A stretch of 64,000 bases of DNA, from assembly GCF_038967635.1 (NCBI RefSeq), contig NZ_CP152413.1, forward strand, positions 4,716,001-4,780,000. Reading direction: 5' to 3'. The notes below the pieces were generated by a model, which saw only the letters and a list, made by a program, of their open reading frames with translations, had not been told where the DNA came from and did not search any database. The stretch's first letter is position 1. Each line of letters opens with the position of its first letter. The translations under genes and the position numbers were made by a program. This document shows, one piece after another, positions 54,495 through 63,197 of this stretch. Source of the DNA: Bradyrhizobium sp. B124. Its GTDB lineage: Bacteria; Pseudomonadota; Alphaproteobacteria; Rhizobiales; Xanthobacteraceae.

Positions 54495-55406
54495 TCATGC
54501 TGCGAGATGTTGCGCGTTCGCGGCTTCGATGCCGGCGATCCACCCTGCAACCGAGCGGCCGATCGCCTCCGGATGATCCTCCTGCAGATAATGCGCGCCC
54601 GCGCCGAGCTGAATGACCGCGCAATGCTGCAGCCTCGCCGCGAAATCCGCCGCGAAGGCCGGCGACACCAACGCCCCGGGAGACCCCGCGAACAGCAGCT
54701 TCGGATAGGTCGATCCCGCGAGCGCTGCGTGCGCCGTGGTGAGCGCCTGATCGACGTCGGCGGGTTCGCCTGCGATCGGCAGCTCGCGCGGCAGCATCAA
54801 GGTCGGCTTGCGGCTCTCGCGCGTCGCAAACGGCGCACGGTAAGCGGCCATCTCTTCCTCACTCAGCTTGCGCAGCATCCCGTTCGGAAGAACGCGCTCG
54901 ATGAAGGCATTGGCTTCCAGAATCATCGCCTCGCCCACACCTTCGGTCCTGAACTTGCGAAAGGTTTCTTCGCGCACGCCGTGATCGGGATCGAAATCGC
55001 TCCATGTCGACATCGGCCGGATAAATTCCATGAAGGCGAGCCCGCGCACCAGTTGCGGACGGCGCGCCGCGAGATGGAACGCGAGCGCCGTGCCCCAATC
55101 CTGCGCGACGAGATAGGCCGAGCTGATGCCGAGCTCGTCGATCAGCGCATCGAGATAGTCCGCATGGTCGAAGAAGCGGTAGGCGATGTCGGGTTTGCCG
55201 GACTGGCCGTAGCCGATCAGGTCGGGCGCGATGCAGTGCCCGACCGGCGCCACCAGCGGCATGATGTTGCGCCAGATATAGGATGACGTCGGATTGCCGT
55301 GCAGGAACAGCACGTGCGGCGCATCGCTGCGTCCGGTTTCGCGATAGGCCATCGTGGTCCCGAGCACCGGGCGATGATGCAGGCTGATATCGGAAGACAT
55401 GGTCAT
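54495..55406 (-). CDS. haloalkane dehalogenase, DbjA-like, 303 aa
   Basis: The alpha/beta-hydrolase converts haloalkanes to alcohols by hydrolysis. It closely resembles DbjA of Bradyrhizobium: APVLFLHGNPTSS-type oxyanion loop (FLHGNPTSSYIWRN) with Asn38, nucleophile Asp103 and halide-binding Trp104 in YLVAQDWGTALAFHLAARRP, acid Glu127 in LAFMEFIRP, and His272 in GAGAHYLQEDHPEAIGRSVA. Compared with DbjA as I recall it (310 residues), the cap-region insert rich in E/D/H near residue 140 is shorter here. ATG 55406 with AAGGAG fits; it overlaps the TetR stop by four bases. Rdx follows. Confidence 0.9.
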   Translation of the reverse strand: MTMSSDISLHHRPVLGTTMAYRETGRSDAPHVLFLHGNPTSSYIWRNIMPLVAPVGHCIAPDLIGYGQSGKPDIAYRFFDHADYLDALIDELGISSAYLVAQDWGTALAFHLAARRPQLVRGLAFMEFIRPMSTWSDFDPDHGVREETFRKFRTEGVGEAMILEANAFIERVLPNGMLRKLSEEEMAAYRAPFATRESRKPTLMLPRELPIAGEPADVDQALTTAHAALAGSTYPKLLFAGSPGALVSPAFAADFAARLQHCAVIQLGAGAHYLQEDHPEAIGRSVAGWIAGIEAANAQHLAA

Positions 55407-56002
55407 GGCAACTCCTTGAACACGGTTTGGAAGGCGATCGTCTTGAAACGCTCGAGCGCAGCCGCGCTGCGCTCGACCTTCATGCGCAACATCGCGCCCT
55501 GCCAGGATGCGAGCAGGAAATCGGCAAGCGCATCGGGATCGAAGTCGGACGCGATCTCGCGCCTGGCCTGGGCTTCGGCGATGCAGGCCGCAAACGGCGC
55601 ACGCCATTCCCGAAAGATCTCGTCGAGCTGCTCGCGCAGCATCTCGCTCGAGCCCGACGCCTCGAGGCTGAAATCGCCGATCAGGCAGCCGCGGGTGAAG
55701 CCGTCATGCGCAAGCTTGCCGGTGATGAGATCGAGATAGCGCCGGAGCCTGTCGCGCGGCGGCAACGTCGTGTCGCCGAGGGCTTCGGCGACGAGGCCGC
55801 GCACATAGAGGAAATAGCGGTCGAGCACTTCCGACGCGAACAGCTCCTTGGAGCGGAAATGGTTGGTGAACGAGCCCTGCGGCGCGCCGGCGGCGGCGGT
55901 GACGTCGCGCACGCTGGTGCCGTGATAGCCGGTCCGGAACATTTCCTTCAGCCCGGCGTCGAGGATGGCATCACGGATGGAGGGCTTTGGCATGGCCGCC
56001 AT
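55403..56002 (-). CDS. TetR-family regulator, 199 aa
   Basis: The N-terminal helix-turn-helix is RDAILDAGLKEMFRTGYHGT, SVRDVTAAAGAPQGSFTNHF RSKEL, typical of TetR. The C-terminal ligand domain (LLASWQGAMLRMKVERSAAA) is unassigned. Its stop overlaps the dehalogenase start (ATGA), so the two are co-translated. The 18-bp palindrome at 56005-56022 begins three bases before ATG 56002, suggesting strong autorepression, perhaps relieved by a substrate of the dehalogenase. ATG 55993 is an alternative start. Confidence 0.9.
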   Translation of the reverse strand: MAAMPKPSIRDAILDAGLKEMFRTGYHGTSVRDVTAAAGAPQGSFTNHFRSKELFASEVLDRYFLYVRGLVAEALGDTTLPPRDRLRRYLDLITGKLAHDGFTRGCLIGDFSLEASGSSEMLREQLDEIFREWRAPFAACIAEAQARREIASDFDPDALADFLLASWQGAMLRMKVERSAAALERFKTIAFQTVFKELP

Positions 56003-56004
56003 TT

Positions 56005-56022
56005 AATACGTACGTACGTATT
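56005..56022. promoter_or_regulatory. perfect 18-bp palindrome, probable TetR operator
   Basis: AATACGTACGTACGTATT is fully self-complementary and lies immediately before the tetR start codon. Its size and position fit an operator for a TetR dimer, controlling the tetR-dehalogenase-rdx unit. Confidence 0.82.
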
Positions 56023-56102
56023 GATGTCAAGCGGCAAAATGCGTGCGGCCTCGCCCCGCGTCTGGCGACGCCGCTCAGTCCTGCTGGATCAAGGGTTTGG
56101 GG

Positions 56103-56399
56103 TCAGCTCGCGGGCCTGCTGCGCGAGACCACCCAGTCGCGCAGCCAGGAGCCGATCGCGCAGCCGACGAGATAGAGCGCGAACATGACCAGGAAGAGGT
56201 CGAGCCAGTAGCCGAGGCGGCCGGGCACGACCCGCGCAAACGATGCCGCGACCAGCGCGACGGCGAGCAGCGCGAGCCAGCGGATCCACGCCTTCGAGAC
56301 GCCCTGCGCCCGATGCACCACCGCGATCCAGCCCATGCCGAAGCCGAGCAGCGCGGCGCCGAGCAGCCAACCCCAGAAGAATGTCGCGAGCACGGTCAT
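56103..56399 (-). CDS. 98-residue membrane protein, unknown
   Basis: The protein has three or four hydrophobic helices (VLATFFWGWLLGAALLGFGM, LALLAVALVAASFARVVP, LDLFLVMFALYLVGCAIGSW) and basic ends. It starts two bases after the stop of the OmpA-domain gene and shares its transcript. No family is recognised. It could assist envelope assembly with its neighbour, as inferred from the tight spacing only. Confidence 0.72.
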   Translation of the reverse strand: MTVLATFFWGWLLGAALLGFGMGWIAVVHRAQGVSKAWIRWLALLAVALVAASFARVVPGRLGYWLDLFLVMFALYLVGCAIGSWLRDWVVSRSRPAS

Positions 56400-56401
56400 C
56401 G

Positions 56402-57796
56402 CTACTTCACCACGAATTCGATGCGGCGGTTCTGCGCCTTGCCGTCTTCACTCTCGTTGCCGACGAGCGGCTGCGTGCTGCCATAGCCGATCGGCGTGAA
56501 GCGGTTGGCAGGCAGTCCGGCGCGCACGAGGTAATCGACCACGGCCTGCGCGCGGCGCTCCGACAAGGCCTGGTTGGCCGCCTCCTCACCGTCGCTGTCG
56601 GTATGGCCGGCGACTTCGATCGTCGCATTGGGACAGCGCATCGCGGTCTCGATCAGGCGGTCGAGCAGACCGGCGGAGTCAGGGACGATGTCGGCCTTGC
56701 CGGACTCGAAGCGGATCTTGCCCTTGGAGAGGATCTCGGAAAACAGCTGCTGACATACCGTCGGATCGACCGGCGCCGCCGCCGGCTTGACGGTGACCTC
56801 GGCCTTGTACTGCCAGCCCTGCGGAAAGTCCTTGCCGAGCCCGTCGCGGATCTGGCCGGCCGCGGCATCATAGAGCGCATCGCCCGACAGCTTCACCTCA
56901 CGGTCCGACACCACGAGCGTCCCGGTCGACAGCCGTGACAGCGCGCCGAGCGCAGGCACCACCGCCGCCGCAAACCCCGAGGGCGCGCCGATGCTGGCCT
57001 TGAGATTGTCGACGACCTTTTCGCTGAAGAACTTGCGGCCGGCGGCGGCGACCAGCGCGGCATGCACGTTGTTGTCGGGCACGTAGCCGGTCAGCGTCAG
57101 CGTCACTGCGACCGGATCCTTGTAGGCCTGGAACACGTAAGGCGGCGCCTTGATGTCGTTGGCGGCAATGGAATAGCCCTCCGGCAGATTCTTCAGCGCC
57201 GCCGCGACCGCTTCGCGTCCGCCGAGCTCGCGCGCCATGCCGGCGAGAGCAACCTTGTTGTCGGTCAGCGTGATCTTGCCTTCCTTCAATTTGCCGATCT
57301 GGTCGAGCAGCAACAGCGCCGCCGGGTCGAACCGCGACGGCGCGCCACGGGCGAGCGCCATCTGATCCACCACCTCGACACCGCCGAGACTGGCCTTCGC
57401 GGCCTCGGTCAGCTTGCTCTTGCTCGACGGCAGCGGCGCATTGCCGCCAAGCGTGACCCGCACCACGTCGCGTTCGGCAGACCACACAAAGGGCTTGGCT
57501 TCGGGAACGAGGCGGGTCTCGTCGTTGACCAGCCGCACGCCCGGCACGGCCTCGACCGACGCCACGGCGCTGAGACGGCCGTCCTCGGAGAAGGCATTGG
57601 CCGCAAAGGTCACGTCGCGGCCGTCGACGCTGATGCGGCGCTTGTCGAGCACGGTGTCCTTGAGTGCGGCATTAGAGCGCGCAGCGAGGTCCGCTTCGAC
57701 CGTTCCCGTTGAGGTCCAGGCCGCGATGCCCCACAGCACGACCAGTGGAATCACCCCCGGCCACCACTTGCTACTCCACTTGAAAAATCCGTGCAT
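56402..57796 (-). CDS. OmpA-family protein with BON-type domains, 464 aa
   Basis: A single N-terminal membrane helix (WWPGVIPLVVLWGIAAWTST) anchors the protein. BON-like repeats are seen at residues about 35-110 (KDTVLDKRRISVDGRDVTFA, EDGRLSAVASVEAVPGVRLV) and further periplasmic segments follow (GYVPDNNVHAALVAAAGRKF). The C-terminal OmpA peptidoglycan-binding domain has KIRFESGKADIVPDSAGLLD, TIEVAGHTDSDGEEAANQAL SERRAQAVVDYLV, RFTPIGYGSTQPLV and NRRIEFVVK. It ties the inner membrane to the peptidoglycan. The 98-residue membrane protein is downstream on the same transcript. Confidence 0.9.
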   Translation of the reverse strand: MHGFFKWSSKWWPGVIPLVVLWGIAAWTSTGTVEADLAARSNAALKDTVLDKRRISVDGRDVTFAANAFSEDGRLSAVASVEAVPGVRLVNDETRLVPEAKPFVWSAERDVVRVTLGGNAPLPSSKSKLTEAAKASLGGVEVVDQMALARGAPSRFDPAALLLLDQIGKLKEGKITLTDNKVALAGMARELGGREAVAAALKNLPEGYSIAANDIKAPPYVFQAYKDPVAVTLTLTGYVPDNNVHAALVAAAGRKFFSEKVVDNLKASIGAPSGFAAAVVPALGALSRLSTGTLVVSDREVKLSGDALYDAAAGQIRDGLGKDFPQGWQYKAEVTVKPAAAPVDPTVCQQLFSEILSKGKIRFESGKADIVPDSAGLLDRLIETAMRCPNATIEVAGHTDSDGEEAANQALSERRAQAVVDYLVRAGLPANRFTPIGYGSTQPLVGNESEDGKAQNRRIEFVVK

Positions 57797-57951
57797 TCAG
57801 CGTCCTGCGGGGTCGGGAACCAGAGAGAAAACAAACCCTTGGCTGACTGTCAAACCCCAAATCAAAGGCCGAATCAAAGACCATGGCGGGGGCGCCATAT
57901 TGGATCGGGATAACAGTTTCTTCAGTGGTGTTTCGCTAAGTTTCCGGCGGA

Positions 57952-59037
57952 ATGCAAATCGGCCAGCCCGTGCCCCTCATGAAACAACTCCGCAACACCG
58001 TGATCCGTGCCGGGATGGAGGCGTTGTATTTCTCGGGTGCGCATATCCTGCTGCGGCCGATCTTTGCCGGCGTCGGCGCCATCTTCATGCTGCACCACGT
58101 CCGCCCGCGGCGCGCCGACGCGTTCCAGCCCAACCATCATCTCGAGGTCACGCCGGATTTCCTGCGCGCGATGCTGACGCATCTGCGCGCGCTCGACGTC
58201 GATGTCGTCAGCATGGACGAGGCGCATCGCCGCCTCACCGAACGGAATTTCGCGCGGCGCTTCGCCTGCTTCACCTGCGACGACGGCTACCGCGACAACC
58301 GCGATTTCGCGCTGCCCGTGATGCGCGAGTTCGGCGCGCCGTTCACGGTCTTTGTCGCGAGCGATTTCGCCGAGGGCTGCGGCAAATTGTGGTGGATCGC
58401 GCTCGAGCGGATCATCGCGGCGGCATCGGCGATCGAGGTGCCGATCGCCGGCGTCATGACGCGGATCGACACCGCGACGCCGCAAGCCAAGCGAGTTGCG
58501 TTCGGCCGCATGCACGACTGGCTACGCTCGCTGCCGGGCGAGAAGGAGATGCAGGCCGAGATGTCCGCGCTGTGCGTCCGCCACGGCGTCGACGAGGCCG
58601 GCATCGCGCGCGAGCTCTGCATGTCCTGGGACGAGCTGCGCGGCTTTGCCGACGATCCGCTGGTCACCATCGGCGCCCACACCATCACCCATTGCAATCT
58701 CGCCAAGCAGAGCGAGACCATCGCATCGTTCGAGCTCGCCACCAGCCGGGCGCGGATCGAGGAGACGCTGCAGCGTCCGGCGCTGCATCTTGCCTATCCC
58801 TATGGCGACCGGATCGCGGCCGGGCAGCGCGAATTCGCGCTCGCCAGATCGATCGGCTTTCGGACCGCGGTGACGACGCGGCCCGGCATGCTGTTTCCCG
58901 AAAGCGCCGACCACCTGACCGCGTTGCAGCGGGTCTCGCTGAACGGCAATTACCAGGACACGCGGCTCTTGCCGGTGCTGACCTCAGGCGCCGCCACCGC
59001 GGTGTGGAACGGTTTTCGCCGCGTCGACGCGGCGTAA
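57952..59037 (+). CDS. polysaccharide deacetylase (NodB-type), 361 aa
   Basis: The NodB domain has the catalytic FTCDDGYRDNRDFALPVMRE (variant of TFDDG) and the metal histidines in IGAHTITHCNLAKQS, and ends in LAYPYGDRIAAGQREFALAR. It would remove acetyl groups from a cell-envelope or capsular polysaccharide. An initial hydrophobic-like stretch (YFSGAHILLRPIFAGVGAIF) is present. The start could be 57952 or ATG 57979 (MKQLRNTVIRAGMEALYF). It is divergent from the OmpA gene. Confidence 0.85.
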   Translation: MQIGQPVPLMKQLRNTVIRAGMEALYFSGAHILLRPIFAGVGAIFMLHHVRPRRADAFQPNHHLEVTPDFLRAMLTHLRALDVDVVSMDEAHRRLTERNFARRFACFTCDDGYRDNRDFALPVMREFGAPFTVFVASDFAEGCGKLWWIALERIIAAASAIEVPIAGVMTRIDTATPQAKRVAFGRMHDWLRSLPGEKEMQAEMSALCVRHGVDEAGIARELCMSWDELRGFADDPLVTIGAHTITHCNLAKQSETIASFELATSRARIEETLQRPALHLAYPYGDRIAAGQREFALARSIGFRTAVTTRPGMLFPESADHLTALQRVSLNGNYQDTRLLPVLTSGAATAVWNGFRRVDAA

Positions 59038-59049
59038 ACGAGCAACGTC

Positions 59050-59775
59050 CTAAACCACCAGCAGCAGTCCCGACACCAGCAACAGGCCGAGGATCACCCG
59101 CCTGAAGTTGGCCTCGTCGATGTTGCGAAAGGCAAAGATGCCGAGCCACGAACCGGCAAGCAGCGCCGGAGCGCCGAGCACGACGTCATAGGCGACCTTC
59201 ATCGAGAGGTCGCGATGCAGCAGCATCATCATCAGCGCCGAAATCTGCATCGCGGCGATGAAGGGCTGCACGAGGCCGCGCTGCTGCTGCTTTGGCACAC
59301 CATGGATATCGCACCAGATTGTAGGCAGCGCGCCCGGCATCGCGGTCAACCCGCCGATCAGGCCGCCACCAAACCCGACCAGCGCGTTGCTGCCCTCGGG
59401 CAAACGGCCGTAGCCGATCGCGGGCCTGAACAGCATGTAGCCGGCATAGAGCGCGACCATGATCCCGAAACCTTCGCGGAACGTCCGGCTGTCGGTGTTG
59501 TGCAGCAGCCAGAGCGCAAGCGGGACGCCCAGCAGTCCGCCGACGATCAGCGACAGGCTCTGTTTCCACTGGATGTTGTGCCGAAGCGCCCACAGGTTGG
59601 CCGCCTGCACGCCGACGCTGCAGGCCATCATCAGCGGCACCGCCTCGGTTGGCGGCATCGCATGCAGCAGGATGGCGCCGGCGATCGCGGAAAAGGCAAA
59701 GCCGGCGAGACCGGACACAAAGGCGCCGCAAAACACCGCGGCGCTGAGCACAACAAATGACATGACGTCGGCCAC
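59050..59775 (-). CDS. TauE/SafE-family permease, 241 aa
   Basis: About seven to eight helices with the DUF81 motif pattern (SGLAGFAFSAIAGAILLHAM, FGGGLIGGLTAMPGALPTIW) are visible. Family members export or import sulfite and organosulfonates, or are unassigned. GGAGGT precedes GTG 59775, which I take as start over ATG 59763. The gene converges on the deacetylase with a 12-base gap. Confidence 0.85.
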   Translation of the reverse strand: MADVMSFVVLSAAVFCGAFVSGLAGFAFSAIAGAILLHAMPPTEAVPLMMACSVGVQAANLWALRHNIQWKQSLSLIVGGLLGVPLALWLLHNTDSRTFREGFGIMVALYAGYMLFRPAIGYGRLPEGSNALVGFGGGLIGGLTAMPGALPTIWCDIHGVPKQQQRGLVQPFIAAMQISALMMMLLHRDLSMKVAYDVVLGAPALLAGSWLGIFAFRNIDEANFRRVILGLLLVSGLLLVV

Positions 59776-59823
59776 GAATGGACCTCCGTTGATGACAGCG
59801 ATGGTGGATCGATCGGGAGAGCG

Positions 59824-60015
59824 CTAGTCGGTGTGAACCGCCCTCGCCTCTTGCGGCGCGGCCGCATCGGCCGTGGCCGCTGGCATCAGCAACGTCGCAG
59901 TGAGGAAGTGCAGCACAAAAAATCCGATTGCGATGGCAACAAGCAGCGTGATCTCGCTGACCTCCGGAAGCCGGATGACCGATTTGCGCGTCGACGAGCG
60001 TTCAGTAACGGACAT
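59824..60015 (-). CDS. 63-residue single-pass membrane protein, unknown
   Basis: MSVTERSSTRKSVIRLPEVS EITLLVAIAIGFFVLHFLTA has one hydrophobic helix, then an alanine-rich end. GGAGGG precedes the ATG. Its first codons overlap by 14 bases the stop region of the DUF1127 gene, which places both in one transcript. Confidence 0.65.
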   Translation of the reverse strand: MSVTERSSTRKSVIRLPEVSEITLLVAIAIGFFVLHFLTATLLMPAATADAAAPQEARAVHTD

Positions 60016-60217
60016 TGCGGCCGCCCTCCAAATTGGTGCAGTGCCGGTCGGCGCGGTCGATCAGATGCTGATATTGCTTGAGAACGCGTCGCGCCTGAAT
60101 CCGCCGCGAATAGTGAATTGCGCCGACGATCGCTGCGAACAGTCCTTTCCGCCTTCGGCGAAATTGAATGGGGGTGACTGGCATCACACCGGCCACCGGC
60201 AATGAAATGTGCTTCAT
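60002..60217 (-). CDS. DUF1127 (YjiS-like) protein, 71 aa
   Basis: The Arg-rich helix FRRRRKGLFAAIVGAIHYSR RIQARRVLKQYQHL and the preceding sequence fit the DUF1127 family; these small proteins include regulators that bind RNA or phosphate/carbon metabolism regulators. AAGGAG precedes ATG 60217. A role in stress or metabolic control is inferred from family reports. It overlaps the next small gene by 14 bases. Confidence 0.78.
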   Translation of the reverse strand: MKHISLPVAGVMPVTPIQFRRRRKGLFAAIVGAIHYSRRIQARRVLKQYQHLIDRADRHCTNLEGGRNVRY

Positions 60218-60457
60218 TATTGGAACTCCTTGATCTGGAATTCCACCCCACGCGCATGATGCGGCAAAACCGGCTGACCAGTTTGTGCACTGCATCACAT
60301 CTCAAGAAAGCTTGATCGATTCGACGCCCGCCCTTCGCGGGTAAACTGATCAGAACATCACCAGAGATCGAGCAGGCTGCGCGTTCGCCGGCCGCGGCGG
60401 TTCCTTGACTAGCTCCATCAACCCGGCCAGAACGCTTGGCATAGCTAAGGAGGCAAC

Positions 60458-61258
60458 ATGTTCAAGGATCTGTTCTCACTGAAGGGCCGCGTCGCACTGG
60501 TGACCGGGGGATCGCGCGGCATCGGCAAGATGATCGCGGCCGGTTTCCTCGCGCAGGGCGCCGCGAAGGTCTACATCACCGCGCGCAAGGCCGGTCCCTG
60601 CGAGGCCACCGCCCAGGAGCTTACCGCCGCCTATGACGGTGAATGCATCGCGCTGCCGATCGACATCTCGACCGTCGAGGGCTGCGAGAAGCTCGCCGGT
60701 GAAATCATCAAGCGCGAGCCGAAGCTCGACATCCTGGTCAACAATGCCGGCGCGGCATGGGGCGCGGACTTCGACGAATTCCCGGAGAGCGGCTGGGACA
60801 AGGTGATGAACCTCAACGTCAAGTCGATCTTCTTCCTGACCAAGGCGCTGGCCAAGCCGCTGCGCGCGGCGGCGACGCATGACAAACCGGGCAAGGTGAT
60901 CAACATCGCCTCGATCGACGGCATCTTCGTCAACCCGATGGAGACCTATTCCTATGCCGCGAGCAAGGCCGCGGTGATCCATTTGACGCGCCGGATGGCG
61001 ACGCGCCTGATCAAGGACAACATCAACGTCACCGCGATCGCGCCCGGCGCCTTCAAGTCGGACATGAACCGCGCCGCGCGCGACCACGCCGACGAAGTCG
61101 CGCAACGCGTTCCGTCGCGGCGGGTGGGCAGCGACGAAGATATGGCGGGCACTGCGATCTATCTCGCCTCGCGCGCCGGCGACTACGTCGTGGGCAACAC
61201 CATCGCGGTGGATGGCGGCGTGGTCTACGCGACCGCGGGGCTGGAGATCGCGGGGTAA
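60458..61258 (+). CDS. short-chain dehydrogenase/reductase, 266 aa
   Basis: The Rossmann motif is VALVTGGSRGIGKMIAAGFL, NNAG is in LDILVNNAGAAWGADFDEFP, the catalytic region has NIASIDGIF and YSYAASKAAVIHL (Tyr-x3-Lys), and the C-terminus IAVDGGVVYATAGLEIAG. NAD(P)H-dependent reduction of a ketone or acyl group is expected; the substrate is not readable. Possible residues for NADPH (ARK after the second strand) favour NADP. It is monocistronic with a terminator at 61327. Confidence 0.92.
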   Translation: MFKDLFSLKGRVALVTGGSRGIGKMIAAGFLAQGAAKVYITARKAGPCEATAQELTAAYDGECIALPIDISTVEGCEKLAGEIIKREPKLDILVNNAGAAWGADFDEFPESGWDKVMNLNVKSIFFLTKALAKPLRAAATHDKPGKVINIASIDGIFVNPMETYSYAASKAAVIHLTRRMATRLIKDNINVTAIAPGAFKSDMNRAARDHADEVAQRVPSRRVGSDEDMAGTAIYLASRAGDYVVGNTIAVDGGVVYATAGLEIAG

Positions 61259-61326
61259 GCGACCGCGTAGCTCACGCGCACTAGAACATTGCCGCGCGGC
61301 GCTTGGCAGCGAGACTGGTGATACAC

Positions 61327-61359
61327 AAAGGGCGCCTCGCTCGCAGCGAGGCGCCCTTT
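61327..61359 (+). terminator. terminator after the SDR gene
   Basis: The 15-base arms aaagggcgcctcgct and agcgaggcgccctttg enclose cgc; the stem is nearly perfect and ends in ttt. Confidence 0.85.
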
Positions 61360-61498
61360 GTCGCATGGAGCCCGATGGCAATGGGCCTCGCCAAGACGCG
61401 AGGCCACTTTCGTCACCGTGGTCCCCCGGTTGCGGCCGTGACGCCTCTGGCGCATGTCATTCAAATGCATTACATTGAACGTGAGCAAGGAGATCGCT

Positions 61499-61807
61499 AT
61501 GGCTTCGAATGCCCTGGTCCAAACCCGCATCGATGCGGACGTAAAAGAGAAGGCCACCGCGGTTCTGGAAAACATGGGTCTCACGGTGTCGGACGCGGTG
61601 CGGATATTGCTGACGCGCACGGCCAATGAAGGAACGCTTCCACTGGAGCTCGTCAGCAACAGCCAAGCTTACGACAGCTGGTTTCGCGAGAAGGTGCGCC
61701 AGGCGCTGGCGGATACCCGGCCTAGTCTCGATGATTCCGAAGTCGAAGCGCATTTCGCGCAACGTCGTGCCGCCGCACTTCGAAAAGCGGCGGAACGCAA
61801 ACGGTGA
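61499..61807 (+). CDS. RelB/DinJ-family antitoxin, 102 aa
   Basis: The N-terminal ribbon-helix-helix is NALVQTRIDADVKEKATAVL, ENMGLTVSDAVRILLTRTAN EGTLPLEL, as in RelB/DinJ antitoxins. The C-terminus is charged (EVEAHFAQRRAAALRKAAER). AAGGAG precedes ATG 61499. It overlaps the start of the toxin frame by 4 bases (GTGA). The downstream toxin is broken, so this is an orphan antitoxin. Confidence 0.87.
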   Translation: MASNALVQTRIDADVKEKATAVLENMGLTVSDAVRILLTRTANEGTLPLELVSNSQAYDSWFREKVRQALADTRPSLDDSEVEAHFAQRRAAALRKAAERKR

Positions 61808-62077
61808 AGCTCGTCTGGACGCGCTTCGCACTGTCCGATCGCGACGACATTTTCAGCTACATCGAGGCCGAGAATCCCCGTGCCGCGGTTCATGTCGATG
61901 AACAGACTCGACTTTCCTGACAGTGGCCGGCCCGGGCGTGTCGCCGGCACGCGGGAGTTAGTCATCCCGCGCACACCATATGTCGCAGCGTACCTTGTCG
62001 ACGGCGAGACCGTTCGCATCTTGCGCGTGCTTCACGGTGCGCAGATGTGGCCCGACGAACTTGCAAATGACGATTAA
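61804..62077 (+). pseudogene. ParE/RelE-type toxin, disrupted by a frameshift
   Basis: From GTG 61804 the frame reads MKLVWTRFALSDRDDIFSYI, EAENPRAAVHVDEQTRLS and then stops at TGA 61915-61920. The remaining toxin sequence continues in the next frame: RLDFPDSGRPGRVAGTRELV, IPRTPYVAAYLVDGETVRIL, RVLHGAQMWPDELANDD, ending at 62077. Both parts match ParE/RelE toxins in order. The junction around EQ/RLDFPD lacks roughly the five to six residues expected, so a small deletion that shifted the frame is likely. The total is 274 bases, not a multiple of three. Confidence 0.85.
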
Positions 62078-62125
62078 AGCCGGCTGAGCGGCGAACGCCG
62101 AGCAGCCACCGCCGATCCGCCTTCC

Positions 62126-62965
62126 TCAGAGACTCGATGCGAAGGCATCGACGAGCCGGTCGAACGCTTCGGCCCTTTCCCACTGCGTGGCGTGGCCGGC
62201 GCCGTGGACCACCTGAACCTGGCCGCGCCATAGTGTCGGCGCGGGCAGCCGTTGCAGATAGCCGAGATCGACCATCTGCTCCTCGCTGCCATGCACGATC
62301 GCCAGCGGAATCCTGAGGCCACGCACGATCTCGACCTCGTCCGCAAAGCGACCGGCCTGCACGCTGGCGCCGAGATAGCCACGCGCATTGCCGTCGGTGC
62401 GGCGGAAATCGGTGTCGACGAATGCGGGCAACGGCGCATAGTCCGGTGCGAAGACCGTTTTCAGCCAGGCCGCGATCTCGGCATCGCTAGGCGCCGGCGT
62501 GAACGTGGTGGCCGACAGCCCCTTGAACCCGGAGAACCCGTCCGGCGTCTTGGCGATCGGCGGCGTCCCGAAAATCATCAGCCCGGCTGCCATCGGCAAT
62601 GACGGGGCTGCGTTGAGCACGGCATGTCCGCCGAGGCTCCAGCCCACCACCACCGCGTCCCTCAGGCCGAGCTCCTTTGCGGCCGCGGCAATGCAGCCGG
62701 CATAGCCTGCACCCGAGTAACCGTGCTCCGGATCGGGCGCAGGCGACGAGCCGCCATGACCGGGAAGGTCGATCGCGACCAACCGGTATTTGGCGCCAAG
62801 CGGCCCCTGGAGTTGCTTCTGCCAAATCTGCGACGACGACGAATTGCCGTGGACGAGCAGGATGTCGCGGCCAGTGCCCGCGCTGTCGAAGCCCGCGATC
62901 GTCTGCTCACCGAACTGGAGCTTGAGCGAACGCAGGGTCGGCCCCGGAAAAATCTCTTCGCTCAT
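62126..62965 (-). CDS. alpha/beta-fold hydrolase, 279 aa
   Basis: The oxyanion loop is LLVHGNSSSSQIWQKQLQG, the nucleophile elbow VVVGWSLGGHAVLNAAPSLP (Ser), and the terminal histidine is in QVVHGAGHATQWERAEAFDR. DLPGHGGSSPAPDPEHGYSG marks a typical esterase/lactonase topology. Cytosolic; the substrate is unknown. It lies between the toxin remnant and boxB, on the same strand as boxB but behind a terminator. Confidence 0.88.
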   Translation of the reverse strand: MSEEIFPGPTLRSLKLQFGEQTIAGFDSAGTGRDILLVHGNSSSSQIWQKQLQGPLGAKYRLVAIDLPGHGGSSPAPDPEHGYSGAGYAGCIAAAAKELGLRDAVVVGWSLGGHAVLNAAPSLPMAAGLMIFGTPPIAKTPDGFSGFKGLSATTFTPAPSDAEIAAWLKTVFAPDYAPLPAFVDTDFRRTDGNARGYLGASVQAGRFADEVEIVRGLRIPLAIVHGSEEQMVDLGYLQRLPAPTLWRGQVQVVHGAGHATQWERAEAFDRLVDAFASSL

Positions 62966-63121
62966 GATGGCCCCGCCTTAATCCCGATCCGCGACAACCG
63001 GCTCAAGCCGTCATTGCGGTTGATGTGTTGAAGCAGTGTGATCTCCGCGCGAAGGCATCGCGCTTGTCAAGCCGGGAGCCGGCGCTTCATTGCGCGTGAG
63101 CCAACGCACGTCTCAAAAAAG

Positions 63122-63160
63122 AAAAGGGGCAAGCCAGGACCTTCTCGGCTTACCCCTTTT
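63122..63160 (-). terminator. terminator behind boxB
   Basis: On the minus strand AAAAGGGGTAAGCC pairs with GGCTTGCCCCTTTT around an 11-base loop, followed by CTTTTTT. It lies 38 bases after the boxB stop. Confidence 0.9.
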
Positions 63161-63197
63161 CGGCCCCTCCGGGAGGAGAGGAACTGCTAGCTGAAAC

